The notes: generated by a model not told the origin, from the letters alone. 44,736 nucleotides of DNA from JAFIEN01 sp051859505 (GCA_051859505.1 JBHYFN010000032.1:1-44736); one strand, 5' to 3'; positions 36,323 to 44,435 are shown, counted from the stretch's first letter. Made by a program: numbers and translations.

Positions 36323-36411
36323 CATCTGTCACGCGGGCGCGCTTTTCACACTTTCCTTTCCGGTGCGAACAAGACACTCCCGCGGGCGAGAACCGACCCT
36401 CGTGAGGCCCC

Positions 36412-37827
36412 ATGACGACGATCCGCCTGCACAATACGAAGACCCGCAAGAAGGAGGTCTTCGAGCCGCTCGATCCCCGAAACGTGCGGATGTATGTCTG
36501 CGGGCCCACCGTCTATGACCGGGCGCATCTGGGCAATGCGCGGCCCGTGGTGGTGTTCGACGTGCTCTACCGGCTCTTGCGGCATGTCTATGGGGCCGAC
36601 CACGTCACCTATGTGCGCAACTTCACCGACGTGGACGACAAGATCAATGCGCGAGCGGCCGAGATGGCGGTGGCGGGCGATCCGCGGCCGCTCGAGGAGA
36701 TCGTGCGGGCCCTGACCGACGAGACGATCGGCTGGTATCACGCCGACATGGACGCGCTGGGGGCGCTCAGGCCGAACCGCGAGCCGCGGGCGACCGAATG
36801 GATCGGGGCGATGATCGCCATGATCGAGGTGCTGATCGCGCGGGGCCATGCCTATGAGGCCGAGGGGCATGTGCTGTTTTCGGTGGCGAGTTACGCGGAC
36901 TATGGCCGGCTTTCGGGCCGGTCGGTCGAGGACATGATCGCCGGCGCGCGGGTCGAGGTCGCGCCCTACAAGCGCGATCCGATGGATTTCGTTTTGTGGA
37001 AGCCTTCGGAGACGGGTGTGCCCGGCTGGAAAAGCCCCTGGGGGCGGGGGCGGCCGGGGTGGCATATCGAATGCTCGGCCATGGCGCGGGAATTGCTGGG
37101 CGAGAGTTTTGACATCCACGGCGGCGGGATCGACCTGCAGTTTCCCCATCATGAGAACGAGATCGCGCAGAGCTGCTGCGCCCATCCCGAGGGGGGATTT
37201 GCGCGCGTCTGGCTGCATAACGAGATGCTGCTGGTCGAGGGGAAGAAGATGTCCAAGAGCCTTGGCAATTTCTTCACCGTGCGGGATTTGCTGGAGAAGG
37301 GGGTGCCGGGCGAGGTGATCCGCTTCGTGCTGCTCTCGACGCATTATCGCAGTCCGATGGATTGGACGGAGCGGAAGCGGGAGGAGGCGGAAGGCGTGTT
37401 GCAGAAATGGCGTGCCATTACGGCGGGCGTCACCCCTGCTGACCGGCCGTTGCCGCAAGTGACAGGGTTCATCGAGGATGACCTGAACGTTGCGGGTGCG
37501 ATTGCCGAGCTTCATCAACTTGCCCATGCACATGATGCGCCCAATCTGCTTGCCTCGGCGCGGGTATTGGGGTTGCTGACCCCCGAACTTGGTGGATGGG
37601 AGAAGATGGGACCGGCGGACGGGGCGGATCTGTCCTTGATCGACGATCTTTGCAGGCGGTTGCAGAGACTTCGAGAAACGGCCATTGCCACCAAGGATTT
37701 CTCGGAGGTCGACGCCCTGAGACGGCACCTCGTCGAGGCAGGGATCGACGTGCGCATGACGAAGGCGGGGATTGAGCTGGTGCCAACCCCAGCCTTCCGG
37801 CGCGAGAAGCTTGAGGCGCTGATATGA
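36412..37827 (+). CDS. cysS: cysteinyl-tRNA synthetase
   Basis: Charges tRNA-Cys with cysteine using ATP (EC 6.1.1.16). The 471 residues are the normal monomer size. The class I motifs are HLGN (39-42, in AHLGNARPV) and KMSKS (279-283). Zinc ligands are expected at Cys30 (MYVCGPTVYD), the Cys of IECSAM, and the His/Glu of FPHHENEIAQ. The C-terminal part has the DALR-like helical domain and a short anticodon-binding end. ATG 36412 has GAGG at 36404-36407. It is preceded by a 147-base gap with the Cys/Ile-rich mini-ORF and followed by an extragenic hairpin element before cimA. Confidence 0.97.
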   Translation: MTTIRLHNTKTRKKEVFEPLDPRNVRMYVCGPTVYDRAHLGNARPVVVFDVLYRLLRHVYGADHVTYVRNFTDVDDKINARAAEMAVAGDPRPLEEIVRALTDETIGWYHADMDALGALRPNREPRATEWIGAMIAMIEVLIARGHAYEAEGHVLFSVASYADYGRLSGRSVEDMIAGARVEVAPYKRDPMDFVLWKPSETGVPGWKSPWGRGRPGWHIECSAMARELLGESFDIHGGGIDLQFPHHENEIAQSCCAHPEGGFARVWLHNEMLLVEGKKMSKSLGNFFTVRDLLEKGVPGEVIRFVLLSTHYRSPMDWTERKREEAEGVLQKWRAITAGVTPADRPLPQVTGFIEDDLNVAGAIAELHQLAHAHDAPNLLASARVLGLLTPELGGWEKMGPADGADLSLIDDLCRRLQRLRETAIATKDFSEVDALRRHLVEAGIDVRMTKAGIELVPTPAFRREKLEALI

Positions 37828-37852
37828 GGTCGCACCTCTGTCGGGCCGGGGA

Positions 37853-37918
37853 GGGGGGCTCTGCCCCCCGGCGCGTGCCGCGCCTCCCCCCGGGATATTT
37901 GGGAACAAAAGAAGCAGG
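37853..37918. repeat. extragenic GGGATATTT element with hairpin, between cysS and cimA
   Basis: The hairpin GGGGGGC-TCT-GCCCCCC (37853-37869) precedes the core CCCCCCGGGATATTTGGGAACAAAAGAAGCAGG (37886-37918). This direct-orientation copy matches that at 13368-13400 and is inverted relative to 32292-32323. It begins 26 bases after cysS and would be crossed by any cysS-cimA transcript. Confidence 0.78.
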
Positions 37919-37975
37919 ACGCAGGTGCTTGGGGGGGGCGGCGCGCCTCTTGGGGTGCTGCGGGGAGGGGGCGTG

Positions 37976-39586
37976 ATGGAGCGGCTGTATCTTTATGACA
38001 CGACGCTGCGGGACGGGCAGCAGACGCAAGGCGTCCAGTTCTCGACCGCCGAGAAGGTGCGGATCGCGGAGGTGCTGGACGATCTGGGGGTGGATTACAT
38101 CGAAGGCGGTTGGCCCGGGGCCAATCCGACCGACAGCGCCTTTTTCGAGGCGGCACCCGCCACGCGTGCGGTGATGACGGCCTTCGGGATGACCAAGAGG
38201 GCGGGGCGGTCGGCGGCCAATGACGAGGTGCTGGCGGCGGTGATGAATGCGGGCACGCCGGCGGTCTGTCTGGTGGGCAAGGCGCATGAGTTTCATGTGC
38301 GGACCGCGCTGGGGATCGGGCTGGAGGAGAATCTCGAGAATATCCGGGCCTCGGTCGCGCATGTCGTGGCCGGGGGCCGCGAGGCGCTGTTTGATGCCGA
38401 GCATTTCTTCGATGGCTGGAAGGCGGACCCGGACTATGCGCTGGCCGCGGTGCGGGCGGCGGCGGAGGCGGGCGCGCGCTGGATCGTGCTGTGTGACACG
38501 AACGGCGGGGCGATGCCGGGCGAGGTGGCGCGGATCGTGGGCGAGGTGATCGCGGGCGGCATTCCGGGCGCGCGGCTGGGCATTCATTGTCACGACGACA
38601 CCGGCCAGGCGGTGGCCAATTCGCTGGCCGCGGTCGAGGCAGGCGTGCGGCAGGTGCAGGGCACGCTGAATGGCCTTGGCGAGCGCTGCGGCAATGCCAA
38701 CCTCACGACGCTGATCCCGACGCTGCTGCTGAAGGAGCCCTATGCGGGCCGGTTCGAGACCGGGGTGACGCCTGAGGCGCTGGCGGGGCTGTTGCGCGCC
38801 TCGCGGCTGCTGGACGAGATCCTGAACCGGGTGCCGTCGCGCCAGGCGCCTTACGTGGGGGCGAGCGCCTTTGCGCACAAGGCGGGGCTCCATGCCAGCG
38901 CCATCGCCAAGGATCCCACGACCTATGAGCATATCGACCCGGGCCTTGTGGGCAATGCGCGGATCGTGCCGATGTCGAACCAGGCGGGGCAGTCGAACCT
39001 GCGGGCGCGGCTGGCGGCGGCCGGGCTTTCGGTCGAGGCGGGCGATCCGCGGCTGGCGCGGATCCTCGATGCGATCAAGGCGCGCGAGGCGCGGGGCTAT
39101 TCCTACGACACGGCGCAGGCGAGTTTCGAGCTGCTGGCGCGGGCCGAGCTGGGGATGCTGCCGCAGTTCTTCGATGTGGAGCGGTATCGGGTGATCTCGG
39201 AGCGGCGGCGCAATGCGAAGGGCGCGCTGGTGGTGGAATCCGAGGCGGTGGTCACGGTCGCGCTGGCGGACGGGAGCAAGACCACGAGCTATTACAAGAA
39301 CGAAAGCGCCGAGGACATGTCGGATGCCGGGCCGGTGAACGCGCTGTCTCAGGCGCTGAAGAAGGATCTTGGCCCGTTCCAGTCGATCATCGACGACATG
39401 CGGCTGGTCGATTTCAAGGTGCGCATCACCAATGGCGGGACCGAGGCCGTCACCCGCGTGGTGATCGACAGCGAGGACGGGCGCGGGCGGCGCTGGTCGA
39501 CGGTGGGCGTTTCGGCCAATATCGTGGATGCGAGTTTCGAGGCGCTGGTCGATGCCGTGATCTGGAAGCTGTGCCGCGACAGATAG
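37976..39586 (+). CDS. cimA: (R)-citramalate synthase
   Basis: Condenses acetyl-CoA with pyruvate to citramalate (EC 2.3.3.21), the entry to the threonine-independent route to 2-ketobutyrate and isoleucine. The 536 residues have the DRE-TIM start YLYDTTLRDGQQTQGVQFS with catalytic Arg, the metal motif HCHDDTGQAVANSLAAVEAG, and LNGLGERCGNANLTTLIP. KAGLHASAIAKDPTTYEHIDP and the C-terminal regulatory LeuA-dimer domain match the CimA group rather than LeuA or homocitrate synthase. ATG 37976 is preferred over the adjacent GTG 37973, with GGGGAGGGG upstream. Cotranscription with cysS depends on reading through the repeat between them. Confidence 0.93.
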   Translation: MERLYLYDTTLRDGQQTQGVQFSTAEKVRIAEVLDDLGVDYIEGGWPGANPTDSAFFEAAPATRAVMTAFGMTKRAGRSAANDEVLAAVMNAGTPAVCLVGKAHEFHVRTALGIGLEENLENIRASVAHVVAGGREALFDAEHFFDGWKADPDYALAAVRAAAEAGARWIVLCDTNGGAMPGEVARIVGEVIAGGIPGARLGIHCHDDTGQAVANSLAAVEAGVRQVQGTLNGLGERCGNANLTTLIPTLLLKEPYAGRFETGVTPEALAGLLRASRLLDEILNRVPSRQAPYVGASAFAHKAGLHASAIAKDPTTYEHIDPGLVGNARIVPMSNQAGQSNLRARLAAAGLSVEAGDPRLARILDAIKAREARGYSYDTAQASFELLARAELGMLPQFFDVERYRVISERRRNAKGALVVESEAVVTVALADGSKTTSYYKNESAEDMSDAGPVNALSQALKKDLGPFQSIIDDMRLVDFKVRITNGGTEAVTRVVIDSEDGRGRRWSTVGVSANIVDASFEALVDAVIWKLCRDR

Positions 39587-39609
39587 GGCGCGGGGGCGGC
39601 GGGTGGTTC

Positions 39610-39628
39610 GGCCGCGCGCGGTGCGGCC
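39610..39628 (+). terminator. hairpin downstream of cimA
   Basis: GGCCGC (39610-39615) pairs with GCGGCC (39623-39628) around a 7-base loop, about 24 bases after the cimA stop. No T run follows, so it would be a weak or factor-assisted terminator. Confidence 0.45.
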
Positions 39629-39686
39629 GTGGCCTCGGCTGGCATGCGTCATGCGGGGGCCTTGGCGCCCCTCCTGCAGCTTTGTC

Positions 39687-39715
39687 TTGACAGAAGGTCC
39701 GGCACGGCGCTGTCT
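39687..39715 (+). promoter_or_regulatory. possible promoter of the lipoprotein pair
   Basis: A consensus TTGACA at 39687-39692 is followed after 17 bases by CTGTCT (39710-39715), a poor -10. The start codon of the first lipoprotein is 40 bases further on. Confidence 0.45.
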
Positions 39716-39754
39716 CACTTCATTTGATCAAGCGGATTGAGGAGGGGGATCGCC

Positions 39755-40222
39755 ATGAGGCGCATCGTGTTTTCTGTTTCGGGCCTTGTGACGGTGCTGG
39801 CTCTGGCCCTGCCGATGAGTGGATGTGACGAGACGCCCGGAGCCGCGGATCTGCCGCCCGAGGGCACGCCCTACATTTCGATCAGCTATGGCACGAGCGA
39901 ATGGGGCGGCGGCAGCATCCGGTATTTCGCCACCGATGTTGCCGTGACCACAAGCTGGGAAGGGGTCGGTCAGCGCGAGAGGGTCAGCGTTTCGGAGCTT
40001 GCGCCCGGCACCTTTGACCGGGCCGCCGCCTATCTGGCGCGCGAGGGGCCGGGCGCCATCGCGCGCCATGGCGAGATCTCGATCTGTCCGGGCGATGTGG
40101 AAGGGATCGGCGCGGAGCCTGCGCTGGGGCGGTTCGACTGGCTTGGGCCGACCTGCGGGGTGCGGAGCGAGGCCTATGAGAGGTTGCGCGACGGGCTGTA
40201 TGCCGCCCTGCGGGAGGGGTGA
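39755..40222 (+). CDS. putative lipoprotein, first of a paralogous pair
   Basis: A 155-residue predicted lipoprotein with signal MRRIVFSVSGLVTVLALAL and lipobox ending at Cys24 (PMSGC). I do not recognise a named family. The mature part shares a pattern with the next gene: ELAPGTFDRAAAYLAREGPGAIA, then Cys in ISICPGD, then ALGRFDW and a late Cys (GPTCGV). The two mature Cys could form a disulfide. ATG 39755 has GGAGGGGG just upstream; an earlier in-frame start would add MRRGIA. A TTGACA-type promoter candidate precedes it. Probably envelope-located; function unknown. Confidence 0.75.
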   Translation: MRRIVFSVSGLVTVLALALPMSGCDETPGAADLPPEGTPYISISYGTSEWGGGSIRYFATDVAVTTSWEGVGQRERVSVSELAPGTFDRAAAYLAREGPGAIARHGEISICPGDVEGIGAEPALGRFDWLGPTCGVRSEAYERLRDGLYAALREG

Positions 40223-40228
40223 GGCGGG

Positions 40229-40283
40229 CGCGGCTTTCGGGGGCGGCTTTCGGGGCGCGGCATTCGGGGGCGGCATTCCGCGC
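40229..40283. repeat. degenerate GC-rich tandem micro-repeat
   Basis: Four imperfect units of about 12-15 bases (GCGGCTTTCGGGG, GGCGGCTTTCGGGG, GCGGCATTCGGGG, GCGGCATTCC) fill much of the gap between the two lipoprotein genes. No function is evident. Confidence 0.55.
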
Positions 40284-40337
40284 TTTGGAACCGGGGTGGT
40301 CCGTGGTAACGGGGGGAACGTGGTAAGGGGTAAGCCG

Positions 40338-40790
40338 ATGTCATGGTCGCGTGGTGTGCTTCCGGTGCTGTTTGCCGTCTCGGGCCTTGCGGGCTGTGCA
40401 GAGGAATCGGGCGGCATGCGGGACGGCGTTGACCGGATCGAGATTTCGACCGGCACGCCCTTCACGCGGAAGATTGTCTTTACCATCCGGGCGGATGACC
40501 GGGTTGACCTGCGCAGTTGGGGCGGGGCGGCCGAGACGCTCGAGCGGTCAGACAGGCTGGAGCCCGGAACCTTCGAGAGGATCTCGGCGATCCTTGCCAC
40601 CGAGGGGCCGGTGGCCGCCGCCGGTCTGCCGCAGGACGGCGCGATCTGCATGGATTACGGCCAGGACAGGATCATCGCCGATCCCGCCATCGGGCGGTTT
40701 TCCGAAATCGAGACCGCATGCCCGCATCAGCCCCTGCTCGACCTGATCGGACGGTTGCTGGCCGAGGTCGAAGGCGGGCGGATCGAGTGA
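40338..40790 (+). CDS. putative lipoprotein, second of a paralogous pair
   Basis: A 150-residue predicted lipoprotein, with signal MSWSRGVLPVLFAVSGL and lipobox AGC at Cys20. It shares with its upstream neighbour the pattern LEPGTFERISAILATEGPVAAA, a Cys after a Gly-Ala-Ile strand (GAICMDYG), IADPAIGRFSEI, a second Cys (TACPH), and a final amphipathic helix LLDLIGRLLAEV. The shared skeleton indicates an old tandem duplication. ATG 40338 has AAGGGG upstream. It is 115 bases after the first lipoprotein gene and probably in the same transcript. Function unknown. Confidence 0.72.
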   Translation: MSWSRGVLPVLFAVSGLAGCAEESGGMRDGVDRIEISTGTPFTRKIVFTIRADDRVDLRSWGGAAETLERSDRLEPGTFERISAILATEGPVAAAGLPQDGAICMDYGQDRIIADPAIGRFSEIETACPHQPLLDLIGRLLAEVEGGRIE

Positions 40791-40865
40791 GGGCAGGACT
40801 GACGCGGGGCGAGTGAGGCGGGCCGACTGACGCTGCGCGCGCGGATGTAGGGGCTACAGGGGCCG

Positions 40866-40916
40866 ACGGGGGCCTTGGCTTCCGGGTGCCTTGGTTTTCG
40901 GGGGCCTTGGCTTTCC
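40866..40916. repeat. three-unit degenerate micro-repeat
   Basis: GGGGGCCTTGGCTTCCG, GGTGCCTTGGTTTTCG and GGGGGCCTTGGCTTTCC follow each other just before the squalene/phytoene-synthase-like gene. Unit length is about 17 bases. Confidence 0.6.
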
Positions 40917-40940
40917 GCCCCGCTCTGCTATCTGGCCCGC

Positions 40941-41708
40941 ATGAGCCTTGCCGCCTGTGCAGCCCTTGTCGAACGGGGCGACCCGGACCGTTTCCTTGCC
41001 GCCATGGCCGCGCCGCCGCCGCTGCGCGCAGTGCTGTTTCCGCTCTATGCCTTCAACCTCGAGGTCGCCCGGGCGCCCTATGTGACCGAAGAGGCGCTGA
41101 TCGCCGAGATGCGGCTGCAATGGTGGCGCGACACGGTGCAGGAGGCGGCCGAGGGCGCACCGTCCCGGGCGCATGAGGTGGCGGGGCCGCTGGCCACGCT
41201 GATCCGCGACCGCGCGCTGCCGGTGGCCCTTCTGGATGCGGCAATCCTGGCGCGGCGCTGGGATATCGGGCGCGAGGCCTTTGCGGATGGCGCCGCGCTG
41301 AGGCGCCATCTGGAGGTGACGGCGGGAAACCTGGCCTGGCTGGCCTGTCTGGGGATCGGCGTGCCTGCCGCGCTGGAATCCGGTGTGCGGCAGGCGGCTT
41401 TTGCCGGGGGCGTGGCGAACTGGTTGCTGGCCGTGCCGGAGTATGAGCGGCGGGGCCGGCGTCCGCTGGTGGACGGGCGGCCCGAGGGGGTGGCGCGGCT
41501 GGCCGCCGAGGGGCTGGCAGCGCTTCGGGCCGCGCGGCGGCAGGATCTGCGGGCGGCCGCGCCGGTGCTGCGGGCTTTCTGGCGGGCCGGGGCGATCCTG
41601 GGCCAGGCGGAACGCGCGCCCGGGCTTGTAGCCGAGGGGCGGCTTGGCACGTCGGAATTTCGCAGGCGCGGCGGCCTGATGCTGCGCGCTGCATTGGGGC
41701 GCTGGTAG
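40941..41708 (+). CDS. squalene/phytoene synthase-fold protein, NDUFAF6-like
   Basis: A 255-residue protein of the squalene/phytoene synthase superfamily, short for a true synthase. LFPLYAFNLEVARAPYVTEEALIAEMRLQWWRDTVQE aligns with the first helix region, but the Asp-rich DxxxD motif is absent, since the site reads YAFNLEVAR. A second motif is also not evident. This is how the alphaproteobacterial homologues of NDUFAF6, a complex I assembly factor, look, so prenyl synthase activity is unlikely. ATG 40941 starts MSLAACAALVERGDPDRF; the ribosome site is weak. No carotenoid or hopanoid genes are near. Confidence 0.78.
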   Translation: MSLAACAALVERGDPDRFLAAMAAPPPLRAVLFPLYAFNLEVARAPYVTEEALIAEMRLQWWRDTVQEAAEGAPSRAHEVAGPLATLIRDRALPVALLDAAILARRWDIGREAFADGAALRRHLEVTAGNLAWLACLGIGVPAALESGVRQAAFAGGVANWLLAVPEYERRGRRPLVDGRPEGVARLAAEGLAALRAARRQDLRAAAPVLRAFWRAGAILGQAERAPGLVAEGRLGTSEFRRRGGLMLRAALGRW

Positions 41709-41751
41709 GGAGGCGGTCAGGCGGGGGGGCTTGCCCTCGCGGCAGACGGCC

Positions 41752-42999
41752 TCAGGCCCGCTCTGGCGGGCGCATCGCCAGCCAGATCAGCGCGGCCCCG
41801 GCCAGCGCCAGGAAGGGCAGCATCGCAAGGTTCACCGCCGTCCAGCCCTGTACCACATCGCCGCCCGAGCAGTTCATCAACCCGCCCGAGGCCAGGCTTG
41901 CCAGCGTCACGCAGCCAAAGACGATCGCATCGTTCATGCCCTGCACCCGGCCCCGCTCATGCGGCGGATGGGCGGCGGTCAGCATCGCGGTCGCGCCGAT
42001 GAAGCCGAAGTTCCAGCCGATCCCCAGAAGGATCAGCGCGATGTAGAAGTTGAAGAGCTCGACCCCGGTCAGCCCCACGATCCCCGCAAGCCCGAGGATC
42101 ACCAGACCCGAGGCCACGATCCGCGTCGCTCCGAACCGCGCGATCAGATGGCCGGTGAAGAACGAGGGCGCGAACATCGCGATCACATGGGCCGAGACGA
42201 TATCGGCCGCATTCCCCGTGGTGAAGCCGCAGCCGACCACGGCCAGCGGGGTCGAGGTCATGACAAGGTTCATCAGCGCGTAAGAGACCATGCCGCAGAT
42301 CACCGCCACGCCGATCGCCGGGGTCCGCAGAAGCTCGAGCCAGCTGCGCGTGGCCGGCGTGCCCTGCGGCGGCGGGGGCGGTTTGGGCAGGTCCAGAAGC
42401 AGGAACAGCCCCATGCCCAGAAGGTTGATCAGCGCGGCCACCGCATAGGTGCCGACAAAGGGGATCAGCGTCAGGTCGGTCGTGACCTTGACAAGCTGCG
42501 GCCCGATCAGCGCCGACAGCAGCCCGCCCGCCATCACATAGGAGATCGCCTTGGGCCGGAACCCTTCCGAGGCGGTGTCAGCGGCGGCAAAGCGGTAGAA
42601 GCCCTGCGCCGACATGTAGCTGCCGGTCAGGTAGCTGCCGATCAGGAACAGCCCGAAGCTGTTGATCCAAAGCGCATAGGCCGCGATGACCGAGCCGATC
42701 AACCCTCCCAGCGCGCCGATGACGAAGCCGGTGACGCGGCCATGCTTCTGCATCACCTGGCTCAGCCAGGGCGCGGTCGACATCGAGCCGAAGACGATCA
42801 TCGAGATCGGCAGCGTGGCAAGGCAGGGATTGACCCCGGCGCTGCGCGTCAGCTGCAACCCGGCCAACCCGCCGATCACGAAGATCATCGTGATCTGGCT
42901 GCCGAGGATCGCCTGAAGCGCCACCAGCACGGCGACATTGCGTTTCGCCTGCCGGTCATCCGGCTCTGCCGTCGTGGCTGAGAGGGGGGGAGTCGTCAT
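41752..42999 (-). CDS. MFS transporter
   Basis: A 415-residue inner-membrane protein with about 12 hydrophobic segments. A hydrophilic N-terminus (1-20) leads to VALQAILGSQITMIFVIGGLAG. The halves are separated by a proline-rich cytoplasmic loop (LDLPKPPPPPQGTPATRSW, about 203-221). MVMTSTPLAVVGCGF in the second half and LTAAHPPHERGRVQGMNDAIVFG are typical of a proteobacterial MFS group with unknown substrates. ATG 42999 lacks a strong ribosome site. It converges on the squalene/phytoene-synthase-like gene and is 140 bases downstream of cobB on the same strand. Confidence 0.82.
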   Translation of the reverse strand: MTTPPLSATTAEPDDRQAKRNVAVLVALQAILGSQITMIFVIGGLAGLQLTRSAGVNPCLATLPISMIVFGSMSTAPWLSQVMQKHGRVTGFVIGALGGLIGSVIAAYALWINSFGLFLIGSYLTGSYMSAQGFYRFAAADTASEGFRPKAISYVMAGGLLSALIGPQLVKVTTDLTLIPFVGTYAVAALINLLGMGLFLLLDLPKPPPPPQGTPATRSWLELLRTPAIGVAVICGMVSYALMNLVMTSTPLAVVGCGFTTGNAADIVSAHVIAMFAPSFFTGHLIARFGATRIVASGLVILGLAGIVGLTGVELFNFYIALILLGIGWNFGFIGATAMLTAAHPPHERGRVQGMNDAIVFGCVTLASLASGGLMNCSGGDVVQGWTAVNLAMLPFLALAGAALIWLAMRPPERA

Positions 43000-43139
43000 G
43001 CGGTCTGGTTAGACCCCGATGCTGGCGGTTGCAATGGTGCGCGCGGGGGGCGGGGCTGCGGCCTTCTGTCGGTCGGGTTGCGCGCCCAGGATGCGCGCCC
43101 CGTGTGCGCCGCGTGCGCGCCCCGGGCGCTCCCCGGCGC

Positions 43140-44435
43140 TCATCCGTCGCTGTCGCGCCGGTCGATCAGATGCGCGAAGGAGCCGCAGACCCGGCCGGCG
43201 CTCAGGCCCATCGGCGGCAGCTCCACGCCTTCGGCATCGCGCGCCTCGAACAGGGGCGGGCCTGAGGCGCGGGTGGTGGTGGCGTAATGGAACTCATGCG
43301 CTGCCCAGCGGCCCGGAAAGGGGCCGGAGCGGGCGCGGAGCTCTCGGTACCCCAGGTGCAGGCGGCGGGTGGCGAAAGAGGTCTCGAGCGGCAGGAGGCC
43401 GGCCATCGCATGGCGCGCGCCGCCGGCATCGGTCAGGCCTTCGCCCAGGGTCATGTATCCGCCGCATTCTCCATATATCACAGAGGTTTCCGCGGCTTTC
43501 TTCAGGCTTTGCAGGAAGGTCGTGGCGGCGGCGAGGCGGCCGGCGTGAAGCTCGGGATAGCCGCCGGGAAGGAAGACGAGATCGGCCGGCGGGACCGCCT
43601 CATCGGCCAGCGGCGAGAAAAGCGCGATCTCGGCCCCCGCGGCGCGCCAGTCGGCCAGGAGATGAGGATAGGCGAAGGCAAAGGCGGCGTCGCGGGCGAT
43701 GGCGATCCGCTGGGCGGGGGGCGGCGTCGCCATGGGGGCGTCGGAGGGGGATGGCAGGGGGGCGAAGAGGGGGGCGAAGAGGGCGGCGAGGGTATCGAGA
43801 TCGACATGGGCGGCCATGGTGGATGCCGCCCTTGCGATGAAGGCCTCGAGATCGGGCCGCTCTTCGGCCTGCACCAGCCCGAGGTGGCGGGCGGGATGGG
43901 AGAGGCCCTCGGCCCGCGGCACTGCGCCGAGGACCGGCAGGCCGAGGGGGGCGAGGGCGCGGCGCAGCATCGCCTCGTGCCGGGCCGAGCCGATGCGGTT
44001 GAGGATCAGGCCGGCGACGCGGACCTCGGGGTCGAACCGCGCAAAGCCCATGGCCAGCGGCGCGACGGATTGGGACATGCGGGCGGCATCGAGGATCAGG
44101 ACCACGGGCAGCCGCAGGATCCGCGCCAGATCGGCCGTGGCCCCGCGCCCCTCGGGTGGGGCGCCGTCGAAAAGGCCCATGGCACCTTCGATCAGCAGGG
44201 CCTCGGGCCCCCGGGCAAGCTGGCGCAGGCGCGCGGGCGACATGGCCCAGGCATCGAGGTTGAGGCAGGGCCGGCCGCAGGCGGCCTCGTGAAAGCGGGG
44301 GTCGATATAGTCGGGGCCGGATTTGGCGGCCCTGACCGGATGGCCCCGGTCGCCAAGCGCGCGCAGGAGGCCGAGGGTCAGCGTCGTTTTGCCCGCGCCG
44401 GAGGCGGGGGCGGAGAGGATCAGGCCGCTGCTCAT
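43140..44435 (-). CDS. cobB: cobyrinic/hydrogenobyrinic acid a,c-diamide synthase
   Basis: Amidates the a and c carboxylates of hydrogenobyrinic acid with glutamine and ATP (EC 6.3.5.9 in the aerobic B12 pathway). The 431 residues have an N-terminal P-loop domain, ILSAPASGAGKTTLTLG (about 5-21), and KSGPDYIDPRFHEAACGRPC binding the corrin substrate. GAMGLFDG and a C-terminal GATase_3 domain follow, with nucleophile Cys324 in YGECGGYMTLGEG and a late catalytic His in AAHEFHYATT. ATG 44435 gives MSSGLILSAPA, the usual N-terminus. It overlaps by ATGA the stop of a partial upstream copy of its own 5' end. No other cob genes are in the window. Confidence 0.94.
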   Translation of the reverse strand: MSSGLILSAPASGAGKTTLTLGLLRALGDRGHPVRAAKSGPDYIDPRFHEAACGRPCLNLDAWAMSPARLRQLARGPEALLIEGAMGLFDGAPPEGRGATADLARILRLPVVLILDAARMSQSVAPLAMGFARFDPEVRVAGLILNRIGSARHEAMLRRALAPLGLPVLGAVPRAEGLSHPARHLGLVQAEERPDLEAFIARAASTMAAHVDLDTLAALFAPLFAPLPSPSDAPMATPPPAQRIAIARDAAFAFAYPHLLADWRAAGAEIALFSPLADEAVPPADLVFLPGGYPELHAGRLAAATTFLQSLKKAAETSVIYGECGGYMTLGEGLTDAGGARHAMAGLLPLETSFATRRLHLGYRELRARSGPFPGRWAAHEFHYATTTRASGPPLFEARDAEGVELPPMGLSAGRVCGSFAHLIDRRDSDG

